DNA of 44,245 nucleotides from an uncultured Bacteroidota bacterium (GCA_937871435.1 CALMQM010000106.1:1-44245), one strand, 5' to 3'; positions 1 to 8,339 are shown, counted from the stretch's first letter. Notes: generated by a model from the sequence alone, not told the origin. Numbers and translations: made by a program.

Positions 1-16
1 TAATGAATACAATTGA

Positions 17-466
17 ATAAGGTTTTTTGTCTGCCAATACTTCCACACGCATATCATTAATTATCCTGACAGTCTGGGGTTGGCTTGTGGTGTGGTGCAG
101 AATGACTCTATCTTACCAAGGCACAATGATGGAACAATCCCTCATTTTCCCAATTTCAGATTAAAGCAGGTACAAGGCTCTATTTGTGACTCTCTGATTT
201 TCGAAAATACTGCTCCTACGATTTATCAACCGGCCGGATATAATCTCTTTCCAAATCCCGCGAATCGAATTGCATATATTTCATTGTCTGGTTATACTCC
301 GGAGAGTATTCACGTACTTGATATTTATGGCCGTGAAACCAAAATGCCTGTGCAAATCAGCACAACAAATATTGAATTGGATATAACAGGTCTTGCTACC
401 GGATGTTATACTGTGATGTTGTTGAACAATGGTTCTGTTATAACCAGAAAATTAATAAAATATTGA
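17..466 (+). CDS. C-terminal fragment of a T9SS type A sorting-domain protein
   Basis: The open frame runs from just after an in-frame TGA (14-16) to the stop at 466. It has no ATG at its head; the only formal start is a TTG at 80. The first residues (INYPDSLGLAC, then a FPNFRL segment) resemble the end of the beta-propeller-like repeat region common in Bacteroidota surface proteins. They are followed by a typical T9SS tail: LFPNPANR, a DIYGRE strand, an LATGCYTVML strand and the final RKLIKY. Such tails direct secretion and anchoring at the outer membrane and never occur alone, so the N-terminal bulk is missing. All three plus frames contain a stop within the first 20 bases, so no upstream frame can run in without a frameshift; a T6 run at 23-28 is a candidate site. 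It is most likely a decayed or broken gene. Identification of the tail is secure; the status as gene or pseudogene is uncertain. Confidence 0.6.
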   Translation: MRFFVCQYFHTHIINYPDSLGLACGVVQNDSILPRHNDGTIPHFPNFRLKQVQGSICDSLIFENTAPTIYQPAGYNLFPNPANRIAYISLSGYTPESIHVLDIYGRETKMPVQISTTNIELDITGLATGCYTVMLLNNGSVITRKLIKY

Positions 467-645
467 TGGTAGCGAGAGCTTTTGAACTGATGGATTGGTT
501 TACATCAAATCCTCATAATTATTATTTATAGGAAGAAAATGCTGTGTTGGTTATATTTAAAAGACAAATGTCTATCTAAGAGACTAAAATCATTTGCAAA
601 ACAAATTTAAAATCGGATAAATAGAATTTTCACTTTCAATCCCTA

Positions 646-1374
646 TCACTTCAATCTCACTGCTCCAAGAATTTTCATCGATTGTTTGTGCTGAACAAAG
701 GCTGTCCAGCTAAACAATTTTCCGGGAAGAAATCCTTTCAGAGGAATTCCTGCTGAGCCGGATTTTTTTGGATTGTCAACAGAAAACAAAATCCTTACCA
801 CGTTATCGTGTTCAAGTGTTTTGCCCGCGTGCAATCCGCCTGTTACTTTACTGCTCACTCTGTTTTCTGAAAATGCTATTCGCAAAATAAAATTCTTGTC
901 CTGCTTCGAACAGGTATAAGATACAAACGCGGTGTCTCTCCTCACAGAATCCAGATTCAACGAAACGGATAACATTGCCGGATTGCTCAACGCTTTGTTC
1001 ACTGCAACCTTCGCCGATTCCAGCTCATTGGCATTCATTTCAGTTTGTCCGTTAAACACAAGCTGAGGAGTGTACATTTCATTTCCAGGAAGGACGCGGG
1101 AATAATTTTCCTGACGGAATGTAAACTGATTTTTAGAATACGGATCCTTCCATCCACCTTTATTCCAATAGTCAACATGGTATTCCAGACAAAAAATATT
1201 TTTTTTCGATTGCTCTGCTTCCTGCGACAACGCGCTTTGTATCTTATCGCCTGCCGGACAGCTCGCGCAACTTTCAGAAGTAAATAATTCTACCAAAGCA
1301 AATCCAGTCTCCTGCGCATGCAAACCCGAAGCCATCATCAAATAAAATAAAAACAGGAAGACACGAGAGGTCAT
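646..1374 (-). CDS. Secreted DUF1223 thioredoxin-like protein
   Basis: This is a 242-residue protein with a clear Sec signal peptide (hydrophobic residues 4-18, then HAQ). The mature N-terminus reads FALVELFTSESCASCPAGD. This is the hallmark of DUF1223, a thioredoxin-fold family with a CxxC-like cysteine pair, here CASC at about residues 36-39. The rest of the length and the later HVDYWNKGGWKDPYS segment also fit the family. Its biochemical role is not established; an exported thiol protein or a periplasmic structural role are both possible. It lies downstream of the ACMSD gene on the same strand with a 51-nt gap, so co-transcription is possible, but nothing links it to that pathway. Family assignment is good, function unknown. 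Confidence 0.85.
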   Translation of the reverse strand: MTSRVFLFLFYLMMASGLHAQETGFALVELFTSESCASCPAGDKIQSALSQEAEQSKKNIFCLEYHVDYWNKGGWKDPYSKNQFTFRQENYSRVLPGNEMYTPQLVFNGQTEMNANELESAKVAVNKALSNPAMLSVSLNLDSVRRDTAFVSYTCSKQDKNFILRIAFSENRVSSKVTGGLHAGKTLEHDNVVRILFSVDNPKKSGSAGIPLKGFLPGKLFSWTAFVQHKQSMKILGAVRLK

Positions 1375-1425
1375 GTTTGATCAACAGTATTTAATAAAAA
1401 CATTCTGTTTGCTGAATAAATTAAC

Positions 1426-2436
1426 TCAGGAAATAAACTGAGCCTTTTCCATGTTGAGCCATTCCAAAGCTGTGCCGGATAACAATCGTTCTTTAGTCTG
1501 CGCATCATACGGCATAGATTCAATGAGTTTACCCGGTTCTAATTCTCCCAGAGGAAATGGATAATCCGTTCCCAACGCAATCCGGTTGGCTCCCATCAGT
1601 TTCACCAGAACATCAAGCATCAACGGATCATGAACGAGTGAATCAAGATAAAATTGTTTCAGGTATTTCCTTGGATTTTCCGGATTGTCGACTGCCACAA
1701 GATCCGGACGAACATGAAATCCATGTTCAATACGCCCGATTGTCGCGGGAAAAGAGCCGCCTCCATGTGCAAACGCTACACGCAAATCAGGAAGTCGTTC
1801 AAACACTCCGCCGAATATCATCGAGCAAATCGCGAGGGAGGTTTCGGCAGGCATACCTACAAGCCATGGAAGCCAGTACTTCGGCATTTTTTCTTTGCCC
1901 ATCATTTCCCATGGATGTACAAAAATCGCCGCACCCAATTCCTGCGCAGCCTGAAATACCGGAAATAACTCAGGCGCATTCAGATTCCATTCATTCACAT
2001 GTGATCCGATCTGCACTCCCTTCAGTCCGATTTTCATACATCGCTCAAGCTCTTTCACTGCAAGCTCCGGAGATTGCAGAGGTAAAGTGCCCAGACCGAT
2101 AAAACGTTTTGGATAACGATGGATAATATCCGCGAGATGGTCGTTGAGAAACATCGACAAATCCAATGCATGTTCCGCTTTTGCCCAGTAACTAAACATC
2201 ACCGGAATTGTTGACAACACCTGAACATCCACATGATGGTGCGAACATTCTTTCATGCGCACATCTGCATCCCAACAGTTGTCCTGTATCTCACGAAAAA
2301 ATTTCCCGTCAATCATCATCTTCGCGCAACAAGGCTTGTGATGATCCAGAGAAATAAATCCTCCATACCCGTATTTTCCTTTTAAGTCGGGAAGATGCTC
2401 TGGGATGATATGAGTATGGATATCAATTTTTAGCAT
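1426..2436 (-). CDS. nbaD: 2-amino-3-carboxymuconate-6-semialdehyde decarboxylase (ACMSD)
   Basis: This amidohydrolase-superfamily decarboxylase converts 2-amino-3-carboxymuconate semialdehyde to 2-aminomuconate semialdehyde, diverting the kynurenine pathway away from quinolinate and NAD. The start at 2436 gives MLKIDIHTHIIPEH and 336 residues, the same length as the animal enzyme as I remember it; a longer frame upstream only adds a basic, non-homologous leader. Visible signatures are the metal-binding HxH at residues 7 and 9, FVHPWEM, the AHGGGSFP histidine, and GTDYPFPLGELEPGKLIESM with the metal-ligand aspartate. NCWDADVR, VMFSYWAK and KYWLPWLVGMPAET are near-verbatim ACMSD segments. The start overlaps the end of the upstream TPR gene by 14 nt, so the two are probably translated from one transcript. 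The dioxygenase that makes its substrate lies about 2 kb upstream on the same strand. Very confident. Confidence 0.96.
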   Translation of the reverse strand: MLKIDIHTHIIPEHLPDLKGKYGYGGFISLDHHKPCCAKMMIDGKFFREIQDNCWDADVRMKECSHHHVDVQVLSTIPVMFSYWAKAEHALDLSMFLNDHLADIIHRYPKRFIGLGTLPLQSPELAVKELERCMKIGLKGVQIGSHVNEWNLNAPELFPVFQAAQELGAAIFVHPWEMMGKEKMPKYWLPWLVGMPAETSLAICSMIFGGVFERLPDLRVAFAHGGGSFPATIGRIEHGFHVRPDLVAVDNPENPRKYLKQFYLDSLVHDPLMLDVLVKLMGANRIALGTDYPFPLGELEPGKLIESMPYDAQTKERLLSGTALEWLNMEKAQFIS

Positions 2437-4456
2437 TGTTTCTCTTTTGCTTTTCCAGTTTTTCCTTCTGTACTTTTTTTGCCAACACAGCGTATTTGTC
2501 AGCGTTTGCTTCATCACCGATATACCGGTAAGTCATCGAAACCAGATTATAAGGATCAGGATAACCCGGATCAACTTCTATCGCCTGGAGAAAATAACCG
2601 ATGGCAGTTTGGAAAAGTTTGTTTGCCTCCACCATGTATTTGTCTTTATTTGCCGGATCTTTCGCAGCCAATTCCCGCTGACCCTCCGCATAAACGCCAT
2701 ACACACTCGCCATGTTGTTAATGGCATGCGCATAGAAAGGATTGTATTTCGCTGCAAGTTTAAAATGTTCCAGGGCCTCCGGATATTTTCTCTGATTGAA
2801 CAAGAGATTACCATAATTATTGTGTGTAACCGGATGCGTTGGATTGTTCTCCAGTGCTTTCAAATAATCCTTTTCCGCCTTTGCATAATTATTTTCGGTG
2901 TAATAAATATAACCCCGACGCTGATAAGCATCTGCATAACCCGGATAAATCTCAATCGCACGTGATAATATTTTTATGGCTTCATCATAAACGGCTTTTT
3001 TCTTCAGACTGTCGAGACCCAGCAATTCTTCTTCTGCCGTGATGTGATTGGCACGATAGAACAACATGTGCGTACTGTTGGGAACTGTTTCAAGGTCATG
3101 GTCAAATAAGGTGGTATCGCTTTTCCAGTCGGCATTCCGTGCAACTGTTTTCAAACTGAAAAGAAATGCAATGAAAACCGCGACATATACCGGACGACCG
3201 GCAGTTTTCATAAATGCGGAAAGCGAAGAAAATCCGGATTCACTCAGACTATAATTAAATCCGCGTTGAAACATGACAGCCACAGCGAGACAAAATCCTA
3301 ACGATGGCATAAACAACAAACGCTCTCCGTAATTCGTACCGATCAAAATCAACACATTGCTCACGATGGAAATAGTGATGAAGAAATAGAGGATGCTAAA
3401 CGAGAGCAAATCTTTCTTTCGGAAACGCAACAGAGCGAAAACCGCCATGGCAAGAAAGAGAATAAACGGAACCAGCACTTTCCAGTCGAACAGCGACAAT
3501 GCGGGAAATGTATTGAATGAACCATCTGAACAGAGAGTCAGCGGCAACACAAATAATTTGAGATAATATCCAAGGATTGAAATCGCATTTGCTCTTTGCA
3601 CGAGAATATTATCGATTGCCACAAGTGAATTGTCTACCACCGGAATCGGTAAATCGACATTGCCGAGAATTTTTCTCCGGATAATCAAAAACACTGCGGT
3701 CCAGAAAACCAGCACCACACTGCTCCGCACATAGTATTTTGTTTCTGATTCACTGAAGAAGTACAAGATGAGCGGAATGACTGCAAGCCAGGTAATAGCA
3801 GATTCTTTGGAAAGAAGAGCAAGGAAAAATGCGAAGCCGGCCGCGATGAGGTAACTAACTTTATTAAGCGTCGCATAACGATAGACCCACAGAGCCGTCA
3901 ATAAACAAAAGAGCAAGGACATAATTTCATCGCGGCTCTTGATGTTCGCCACCACTTCAGTATGCAAAGGATGAGCGGCAAACAACAAAGCGGTTATGAA
4001 AGGCACCAACAGATTTCCTTTCATAAACACACTGAATACATGAAACAGAACCACACAGGTGATAGCAAACCAGATAACATTCATCCAATGTCCGAGCGCC
4101 GGATTTCCGGGAGAAAATTGCCACTCCATCGCGAACATCGCTTTGGACAAAGGACGGTACAACTGATAATCATTGATGTTCATCCCTGCACGGTAGCTCG
4201 ACTGAAAAATTTCACCGATACCGGCAAAGCCTTTTTTCACCATCGTATTTTCGGGCATCAATCCCCAGTCGTCCAGTACATACCAATGTCCGAAAGTATT
4301 GGAGTAAAGCAAAAATGCAATGACTCCGATAAAAATGCCGAGTATGAGTTTCACATTGGAAGCCTGCGCCTTCGTCGATTGTTTCCTGGATGATGGTGCA
4401 GCTCCTCCCTGCTGCTGTAAGGCAATTTTTTCTTTTCTCGTTAATTTTTTTTGCAT
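2423..4456 (-). CDS. TMTC/GT-C-like polytopic membrane protein with C-terminal TPRs
   Basis: This is a 677-residue protein. After a basic N-terminus (MQKKLTRKEK) come about ten hydrophobic segments over residues 40-450. The first extracytoplasmic loop has a VLDDWGL motif, which resembles the acidic loop of GT-C-fold glycosyltransferases. From about residue 495 to the end there are at least three TPR units (YADAYQRRGYIYYTENNYAKAEKDYLKAL and the next two). The layout matches the TMTC / PMT-like plus TPR family, which transfers mannose in animals; the bacterial members are uncharacterised. I chose the ATG at 4456, since extending to 4489 would need a TTG start. It sits between the dioxygenase and the decarboxylase of the kynurenine set, and its 3' end overlaps ACMSD by 14 nt. 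I see no reason to give it a role in tryptophan breakdown. Architecture is clear, function inferred. Confidence 0.85.
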   Translation of the reverse strand: MQKKLTRKEKIALQQQGGAAPSSRKQSTKAQASNVKLILGIFIGVIAFLLYSNTFGHWYVLDDWGLMPENTMVKKGFAGIGEIFQSSYRAGMNINDYQLYRPLSKAMFAMEWQFSPGNPALGHWMNVIWFAITCVVLFHVFSVFMKGNLLVPFITALLFAAHPLHTEVVANIKSRDEIMSLLFCLLTALWVYRYATLNKVSYLIAAGFAFFLALLSKESAITWLAVIPLILYFFSESETKYYVRSSVVLVFWTAVFLIIRRKILGNVDLPIPVVDNSLVAIDNILVQRANAISILGYYLKLFVLPLTLCSDGSFNTFPALSLFDWKVLVPFILFLAMAVFALLRFRKKDLLSFSILYFFITISIVSNVLILIGTNYGERLLFMPSLGFCLAVAVMFQRGFNYSLSESGFSSLSAFMKTAGRPVYVAVFIAFLFSLKTVARNADWKSDTTLFDHDLETVPNSTHMLFYRANHITAEEELLGLDSLKKKAVYDEAIKILSRAIEIYPGYADAYQRRGYIYYTENNYAKAEKDYLKALENNPTHPVTHNNYGNLLFNQRKYPEALEHFKLAAKYNPFYAHAINNMASVYGVYAEGQRELAAKDPANKDKYMVEANKLFQTAIGYFLQAIEVDPGYPDPYNLVSMTYRYIGDEANADKYAVLAKKVQKEKLEKQKRNNAKN

Positions 4457-4535
4457 AGAATAAACTGTTGCCTGATCTTCAATTTGCAAGCGGTATCAGG
4501 ACAAAATGATTGATGGAATAATGAATCACTTAACC

Positions 4536-5063
4536 TCAGACTAATTTTGGCGGGGGTTCCATAATGGTTCCGCAGTTTTTACATGTACGCAGCTGCACAT
4601 TTTCATAAAACCGATTCATGACAATCGGAAGCTCTTTCACGATATCTGTAAGATCAAGGTATTCTTCGTAAATCTTCTGATTACACTTTTCACAAAACCA
4701 GAGGAAGCCATCCTTCATACCATTGCGGCGTTGCACTTCCATCACCAGACCGACTGTGTTCGGTCCACGTTGAGGGCTGTGTGGAACTTTTGCCGGCAAC
4801 AAAAATATTTCACCTTCTTTAATCAGGATGTCTACCTGTTTTCCGTCTTCTATAATTTTCACGGTAATATCTCCTTCCAGTTGAAAGTAGAATTCTTCCG
4901 TTTCGTTATAGTGATAATCTTTCCGTGAATTGGGACCGCCCACAACCATGACGATAAAATCCTGATTCGGTTTGTAAACAACCTGGTTGCCTACCGGTGG
5001 TTTGAGGAGATGACGGTTTTCATCAATCCATTTTTTAAAACTGAAAGCGCGGGTTATGGACAT
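4536..5063 (-). CDS. nbaC: 3-hydroxyanthranilate 3,4-dioxygenase
   Basis: This cupin Fe(II) dioxygenase opens the ring of 3-hydroxyanthranilate to give 2-amino-3-carboxymuconate semialdehyde. The protein has 175 residues, close to the bacterial enzyme. Iron ligands are visible as H51, E57 and H95 (KDYHYNETEEFY and KVPHSPQR). The substrate-contacting arginines R47 and R99 are present. The bacterial-type C-terminal extension carries a second, rubredoxin-like metal site: C124-x-x-C127 and C161-x-x-C164. It is the first of three minus-strand genes ending with ACMSD, the next enzyme in the pathway; the 79-nt gap to the TPR gene shows no terminator. The start is the only reasonable ATG. Very confident. 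Confidence 0.96.
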   Translation of the reverse strand: MSITRAFSFKKWIDENRHLLKPPVGNQVVYKPNQDFIVMVVGGPNSRKDYHYNETEEFYFQLEGDITVKIIEDGKQVDILIKEGEIFLLPAKVPHSPQRGPNTVGLVMEVQRRNGMKDGFLWFCEKCNQKIYEEYLDLTDIVKELPIVMNRFYENVQLRTCKNCGTIMEPPPKLV

Positions 5064-5146
5064 AGGAGAAGGTATTAAGTGAGGAGTGTAACGTATTTTT
5101 TAAAAGAGGTGAAAAGGAATTTGTACAGAGATCATCTCTTCCTGTT

Positions 5147-5449
5147 TCACTTATTATCAGATTTTTTTGGTCCGAAAATTTCATTAAACTTTTCTTTGAG
5201 TTCACCGGCGAAAGCTTCCGCTTTGACACCGGCTTTCTTAGCCGCTTCTTCGGCTTTATCGCGAAGTCCTTCGAATTTCTCCCGGGCTGCATCACCAAAA
5301 TTTCCGCCGGCAGCCACTTTATCCAGCTCGTGGTGGAGAATCCCGGGGAATTTGGCCTTCAACTCATTGATAATTGTATCCACCGCTTTTTTCGATTGCT
5401 CTTCACTGAGTCCGGCCTTTTCTTTTACCAGATTGACAAGGTATTCCAT
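5147..5449 (-). CDS. Small helical conserved protein, function unknown
   Basis: This is a 100-residue, Lys/Glu/Ala-rich protein predicted to be almost entirely helical, with no signal peptide or membrane segment. The N-terminal half (LVNLVKEKAGLSEEQSKKAVDTIINELKAKFPG) resembles small helical bacterial proteins of the DUF2267/DUF2780 type, in which a pair of helices precedes a Gly-rich turn (KVAAGGNFGD). The C-terminal half is a charged, amphipathic stretch ending GPKKSDNK. It stands 83 nt upstream of the dioxygenase gene on the same strand and could lead that operon, or it may be a separate stress-type gene. I cannot assign a function. Confidence 0.7.
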   Translation of the reverse strand: MEYLVNLVKEKAGLSEEQSKKAVDTIINELKAKFPGILHHELDKVAAGGNFGDAAREKFEGLRDKAEEAAKKAGVKAEAFAGELKEKFNEIFGPKKSDNK

Positions 5450-5580
5450 TGTATTTCTTTTTATGGGATGGGAAGTGTAGATTTGAGGACGGTATCAAGG
5501 CTCCTGACGTTGATTTTTTCTACTAAATTCTCCATCGGGAATTGAATCCTCACATCAAATGTAAAGAAATCTCACCAAAA

Positions 5581-6363
5581 ATGAATCTCAATTTATCGGG
5601 TAAAAAGGCGATGGTTTGTGGTAGTACTCAGGGCATTGGAAAAGCCTCGGCAATTGAGCTTGCCACCTTGGGTGCAAGTGTAATTCTGGTTGCCCGGAAT
5701 GAAGAAGAACTGAATCGTGTAAAATCCGAGCTTCCGGGCCCGGGGAATCACAGTTATGTAGTGGCAGATTTTTCAAAGCCCGATGAATTGAAGGTGAAAA
5801 TCAATGACTATATCCAACAACACGGAACTGTCGACATTCTTGTCAACAATACAGGCGGCCCCAACAGTGGCCTGATCACAGAGGCCAAAACGGATGAGTT
5901 CATACAGGCTTTTTCCAGTCATCTTCTCTGCAATCATATCCTGATGCAGGCTGTTTTGGGTGGCATGAAAAAAAACGGTTTCGGAAGAATCATCAACATC
6001 ATTTCTACTTCGGTAAAAGTTCCCTTGAAAAATCTTGGGGTTTCAAATACAACTCGCGCTGCAGTCGCCAACTGGTCAAAGACGCTCGCCAATGAAGTGG
6101 CTCCGTTCGGAATTACGGTGAACAATGTTCTTCCGGGAGCAACGATGACAGCCAGACTGAAGAGTATCGTCGAAGCAAAATCTGCAAAAACCGGAATTTC
6201 AAAACAAGAAATAGAACAGGAAATGCTGCGGGAAATTCCGATGCAACGATTTGCAGAAGCCTCAGAAGTGGCCAATGCAGTTGCCTTTCTTGCCTCTCCG
6301 GCTGCCGCGTATATTACCGGAATCAATGTTCCGGTGGATGGAGGTAGAACCGGTTCATTGTAG
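5581..6363 (+). CDS. Atypical SDR-family oxidoreductase lacking the YxxxK pair
   Basis: This is a 260-residue Rossmann-fold short-chain dehydrogenase/reductase. The nucleotide site is intact (G14-STQ-G18-I-G20; NNTGG at 89-93), as is the C-terminal ITGINVPVDGG. The catalytic region reads IISTSVKVPLKNLGVSNTTR. Aligned with canonical SDRs, the active-site tyrosine is Ser155 and the lysine is Arg159; the serine (142/144) remains. An SDR subgroup annotated as 3-oxoacyl-ACP-reductase-like is known to have this kind of degenerate tetrad. The start at 5581 (MNLNLSGKK) is preferred to an in-frame upstream start that adds 13 unlike residues. It is the first plus-strand gene of the divergent kynurenine island and lies 1.5 kb before the semialdehyde dehydrogenase, so a side reaction in 3-hydroxyanthranilate breakdown is conceivable but unproven. 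Confidence 0.88.
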   Translation: MNLNLSGKKAMVCGSTQGIGKASAIELATLGASVILVARNEEELNRVKSELPGPGNHSYVVADFSKPDELKVKINDYIQQHGTVDILVNNTGGPNSGLITEAKTDEFIQAFSSHLLCNHILMQAVLGGMKKNGFGRIINIISTSVKVPLKNLGVSNTTRAAVANWSKTLANEVAPFGITVNNVLPGATMTARLKSIVEAKSAKTGISKQEIEQEMLREIPMQRFAEASEVANAVAFLASPAAAYITGINVPVDGGRTGSL

Positions 6364-6406
6364 GAGAGAATTGATTTCAATTACTGTTCGCTAATCAGGA
6401 AATAGT

Positions 6407-6811
6407 TTGACCGCAAATAAATCCGCTCGTGCAAAACAAGGTCCCATCACATTGGTGGTGTTGGCGATTCTGCTGATTTTGTATTTTCTGTTTGGAAGAA
6501 ACAATCAGAATACACGCATAGATCATCGTGAAAAAGCGTTTCGTCACAATGAAATCAAACTCACAACTCATGCGAAATGCAGAATGGATTGCAGACAAAT
6601 TGATGAAAACGAGGTGAAAGATATACTTGCCAATGGCAGCATCAATTACAAAAAGAGTGATCTCAAAGACAAACCTTGTCCGACCTATGCGCTGGAAGGA
6701 ATTACGAAGGACAATCAACGGGTACGCATCGTTGTGGGTGACTGCAACAATGAAGCTGTAATTATCACAGTGATAGATCTGGATCATGAATTCGAATGTT
6801 CCTGCGATTAG
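6407..6811 (+). CDS. DUF4258 protein with N-terminal membrane anchor
   Basis: This is a 134-residue protein. A hydrophobic segment at about residues 13-31 (ITLVVLAILLILYFLFG) follows a short basic leader, giving a type II membrane anchor. The rest is a DUF4258 domain: KLTTHAKCRMDCRQIDENEVKDIL, a strand pair, then NQRVRIVVGDC and an acidic Cys-containing tail (CSCD). The four to six cysteines could form disulfides or bind metal. DUF4258 proteins are small, usually uncharacterised, and distantly like RelE/toxin-type folds. The only start that keeps the membrane segment is TTG at 6407; an in-frame stop lies just upstream at 6392. It sits between the SDR and the aldehyde dehydrogenase with gaps of 43 and 25 nt, so it is probably in the same operon. 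Confidence 0.78.
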   Translation: MTANKSARAKQGPITLVVLAILLILYFLFGRNNQNTRIDHREKAFRHNEIKLTTHAKCRMDCRQIDENEVKDILANGSINYKKSDLKDKPCPTYALEGITKDNQRVRIVVGDCNNEAVIITVIDLDHEFECSCD

Positions 6812-6836
6812 GTTTAGGAAATGAACTTATTATTGA

Positions 6837-8285
6837 ATGACAATGCAAAAAATTCAGAATTACATCAACGGCGCTTTACATGCGCCTCTCTCCGGACATT
6901 ATCTTGACAATATCAATCCTTCTACAGGAGAAGTATACAGTCTGATTCCCGATTCCGATGAACGGGATGTGGCATTGGCTACAGAAGCAGCACAGGAAGC
7001 ATTCCAGGAATGGTCCACAATGCCAAAGGAAAAGAGAAGTCGCCTGCTGATGAAACTCAGCGACCAGATCATGAAAAACCTGGATCGTTTCGCGCTGGCG
7101 GAATCGATTGATCAGGGAAAACCATTGTGGTTGTCAAAAACTGTGGACATTCCAAGAGCTGTTGCCAATTTTCATTTCTATGCAACTGCCGCATTACACA
7201 CACACACCGAATCCCACTCGATGGAAGAAACAGCGTTGAATTATACTCTTCGCACACCGATTGGTGTTGCGGGTTGTATTTCACCCTGGAATCTCCCACT
7301 CTATTTATTCACCTGGAAAATTGCGCCTGCTCTCGCGGCGGGATGTACAGTAGTAGCGAAACCAAGCGAGATCACTCCCATGACTGCTTATCTTCTGAGT
7401 GAATTGTGTATCGAGATCGGTTTTCCGAAAGGTGTACTTAACATCGTACATGGACTGGGACCGAAAGTAGGAATGGCGATTGTGTCGCATCCAAAAATTC
7501 CCGCGATCAGTTTCACCGGAGGTACAAAAACCGGAGAGATCATTGCACGTACTGCGGCACCGATGTTTAAAAAATTATCATTGGAACTGGGAGGGAAAAA
7601 TCCCAACATCATTTTCGCGGACGCGGATTTTGAAAAAGCAGTTCACACATCCGTTCGTTCCTCTTTCTCCAACCAGGGAGAAATTTGCTTGTGTGGAAGC
7701 AGAATTTTTGTGGAGCGTAATATCTATGAAAAATTCAAAGCCGCATTCATCGAAGAAACGAAGAAACTCAAAACAGGTGATCCGCTGAAGGAAGAAAACT
7801 GGATTGGCGCGATCGCTTCCAAAGCGCACAAAGAAAAAATTCTCAGCTATATCAAGCTTGCCAAAGAAGAAGGAGGAAAAATTTTGTTGGGAGGAAATGA
7901 AATTCATCCGGAAGGAGAATGCAAAAATGGATACTTCATCGAGCCAACCATTATTGAAGGACTTACCCATGATTGCCGTACCAATCAGGAAGAAATATTC
8001 GGACCTGTTGTTACAATGATGCCATTTGATACAGAAGAAGAAGTTTTAAAATACGCGAACAGTACGACTTACGGACTTGCCGCGACTTTGTGGACACAAA
8101 ATCTCAGCAGAACACATCGCATGAGTGCTAAAATTCAGAGCGGAATCATCTGGGTGAACTGCTGGCTGTTGCGCGATCTGAGAACACCATTCGGAGGCAT
8201 GAAAGGTTCCGGAGTAGGAAGAGAGGGAGGATTCGAAGCATTGAATTTCTTTACCGAAGAACGAAACGTGTGTATCCGATTGTAA
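6837..8285 (+). CDS. nbaE: 2-aminomuconate-6-semialdehyde dehydrogenase (ALDH8-like)
   Basis: This NAD-dependent aldehyde dehydrogenase oxidises 2-aminomuconate semialdehyde, the product of ACMSD, to 2-aminomuconate. The protein has 482 residues and every ALDH landmark: SPWNLPL with the oxyanion Asn, the KPSEITP cofactor segment, FTGGTKTG, LELGGKNP with the general-base Glu, and NQGEICLCGSR with catalytic Cys284. The C-terminal block WVNCWLLRDLRTPFGGMKGSGVGREGG is the part that distinguishes the ALDH8A1/2-aminomuconate branch from other ALDHs. Start ATG is 6837; an alternative in-frame ATG two codons later would also do. With the divergently encoded dioxygenase and decarboxylase it completes three consecutive steps. 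No deaminase gene for the product is in the window. Confidence 0.93.
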   Translation: MTMQKIQNYINGALHAPLSGHYLDNINPSTGEVYSLIPDSDERDVALATEAAQEAFQEWSTMPKEKRSRLLMKLSDQIMKNLDRFALAESIDQGKPLWLSKTVDIPRAVANFHFYATAALHTHTESHSMEETALNYTLRTPIGVAGCISPWNLPLYLFTWKIAPALAAGCTVVAKPSEITPMTAYLLSELCIEIGFPKGVLNIVHGLGPKVGMAIVSHPKIPAISFTGGTKTGEIIARTAAPMFKKLSLELGGKNPNIIFADADFEKAVHTSVRSSFSNQGEICLCGSRIFVERNIYEKFKAAFIEETKKLKTGDPLKEENWIGAIASKAHKEKILSYIKLAKEEGGKILLGGNEIHPEGECKNGYFIEPTIIEGLTHDCRTNQEEIFGPVVTMMPFDTEEEVLKYANSTTYGLAATLWTQNLSRTHRMSAKIQSGIIWVNCWLLRDLRTPFGGMKGSGVGREGGFEALNFFTEERNVCIRL

Positions 8286-8339
8286 CAAAATAATTTCTTA
8301 CCTTACATTCAACTCAATACTAATTTTAAAAAAATACTC

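Noticed and set aside
1557-2102. 181-aa plus-strand frame inside the ACMSD gene
   Set aside because: It is antisense to a firmly identified enzyme with conserved motifs; the plus-strand translation has no recognisable family.
4456-4489. Upstream TTG start for the TPR gene
   Set aside because: The ATG at 4456 gives a natural basic N-terminus; the extra 11 residues are unlike the family and need a rare start.
5035-5298. 87-aa minus-strand frame overlapping the dioxygenase start and the 100-aa gene
   Set aside because: It spans two better-supported genes in another frame and has no motif.
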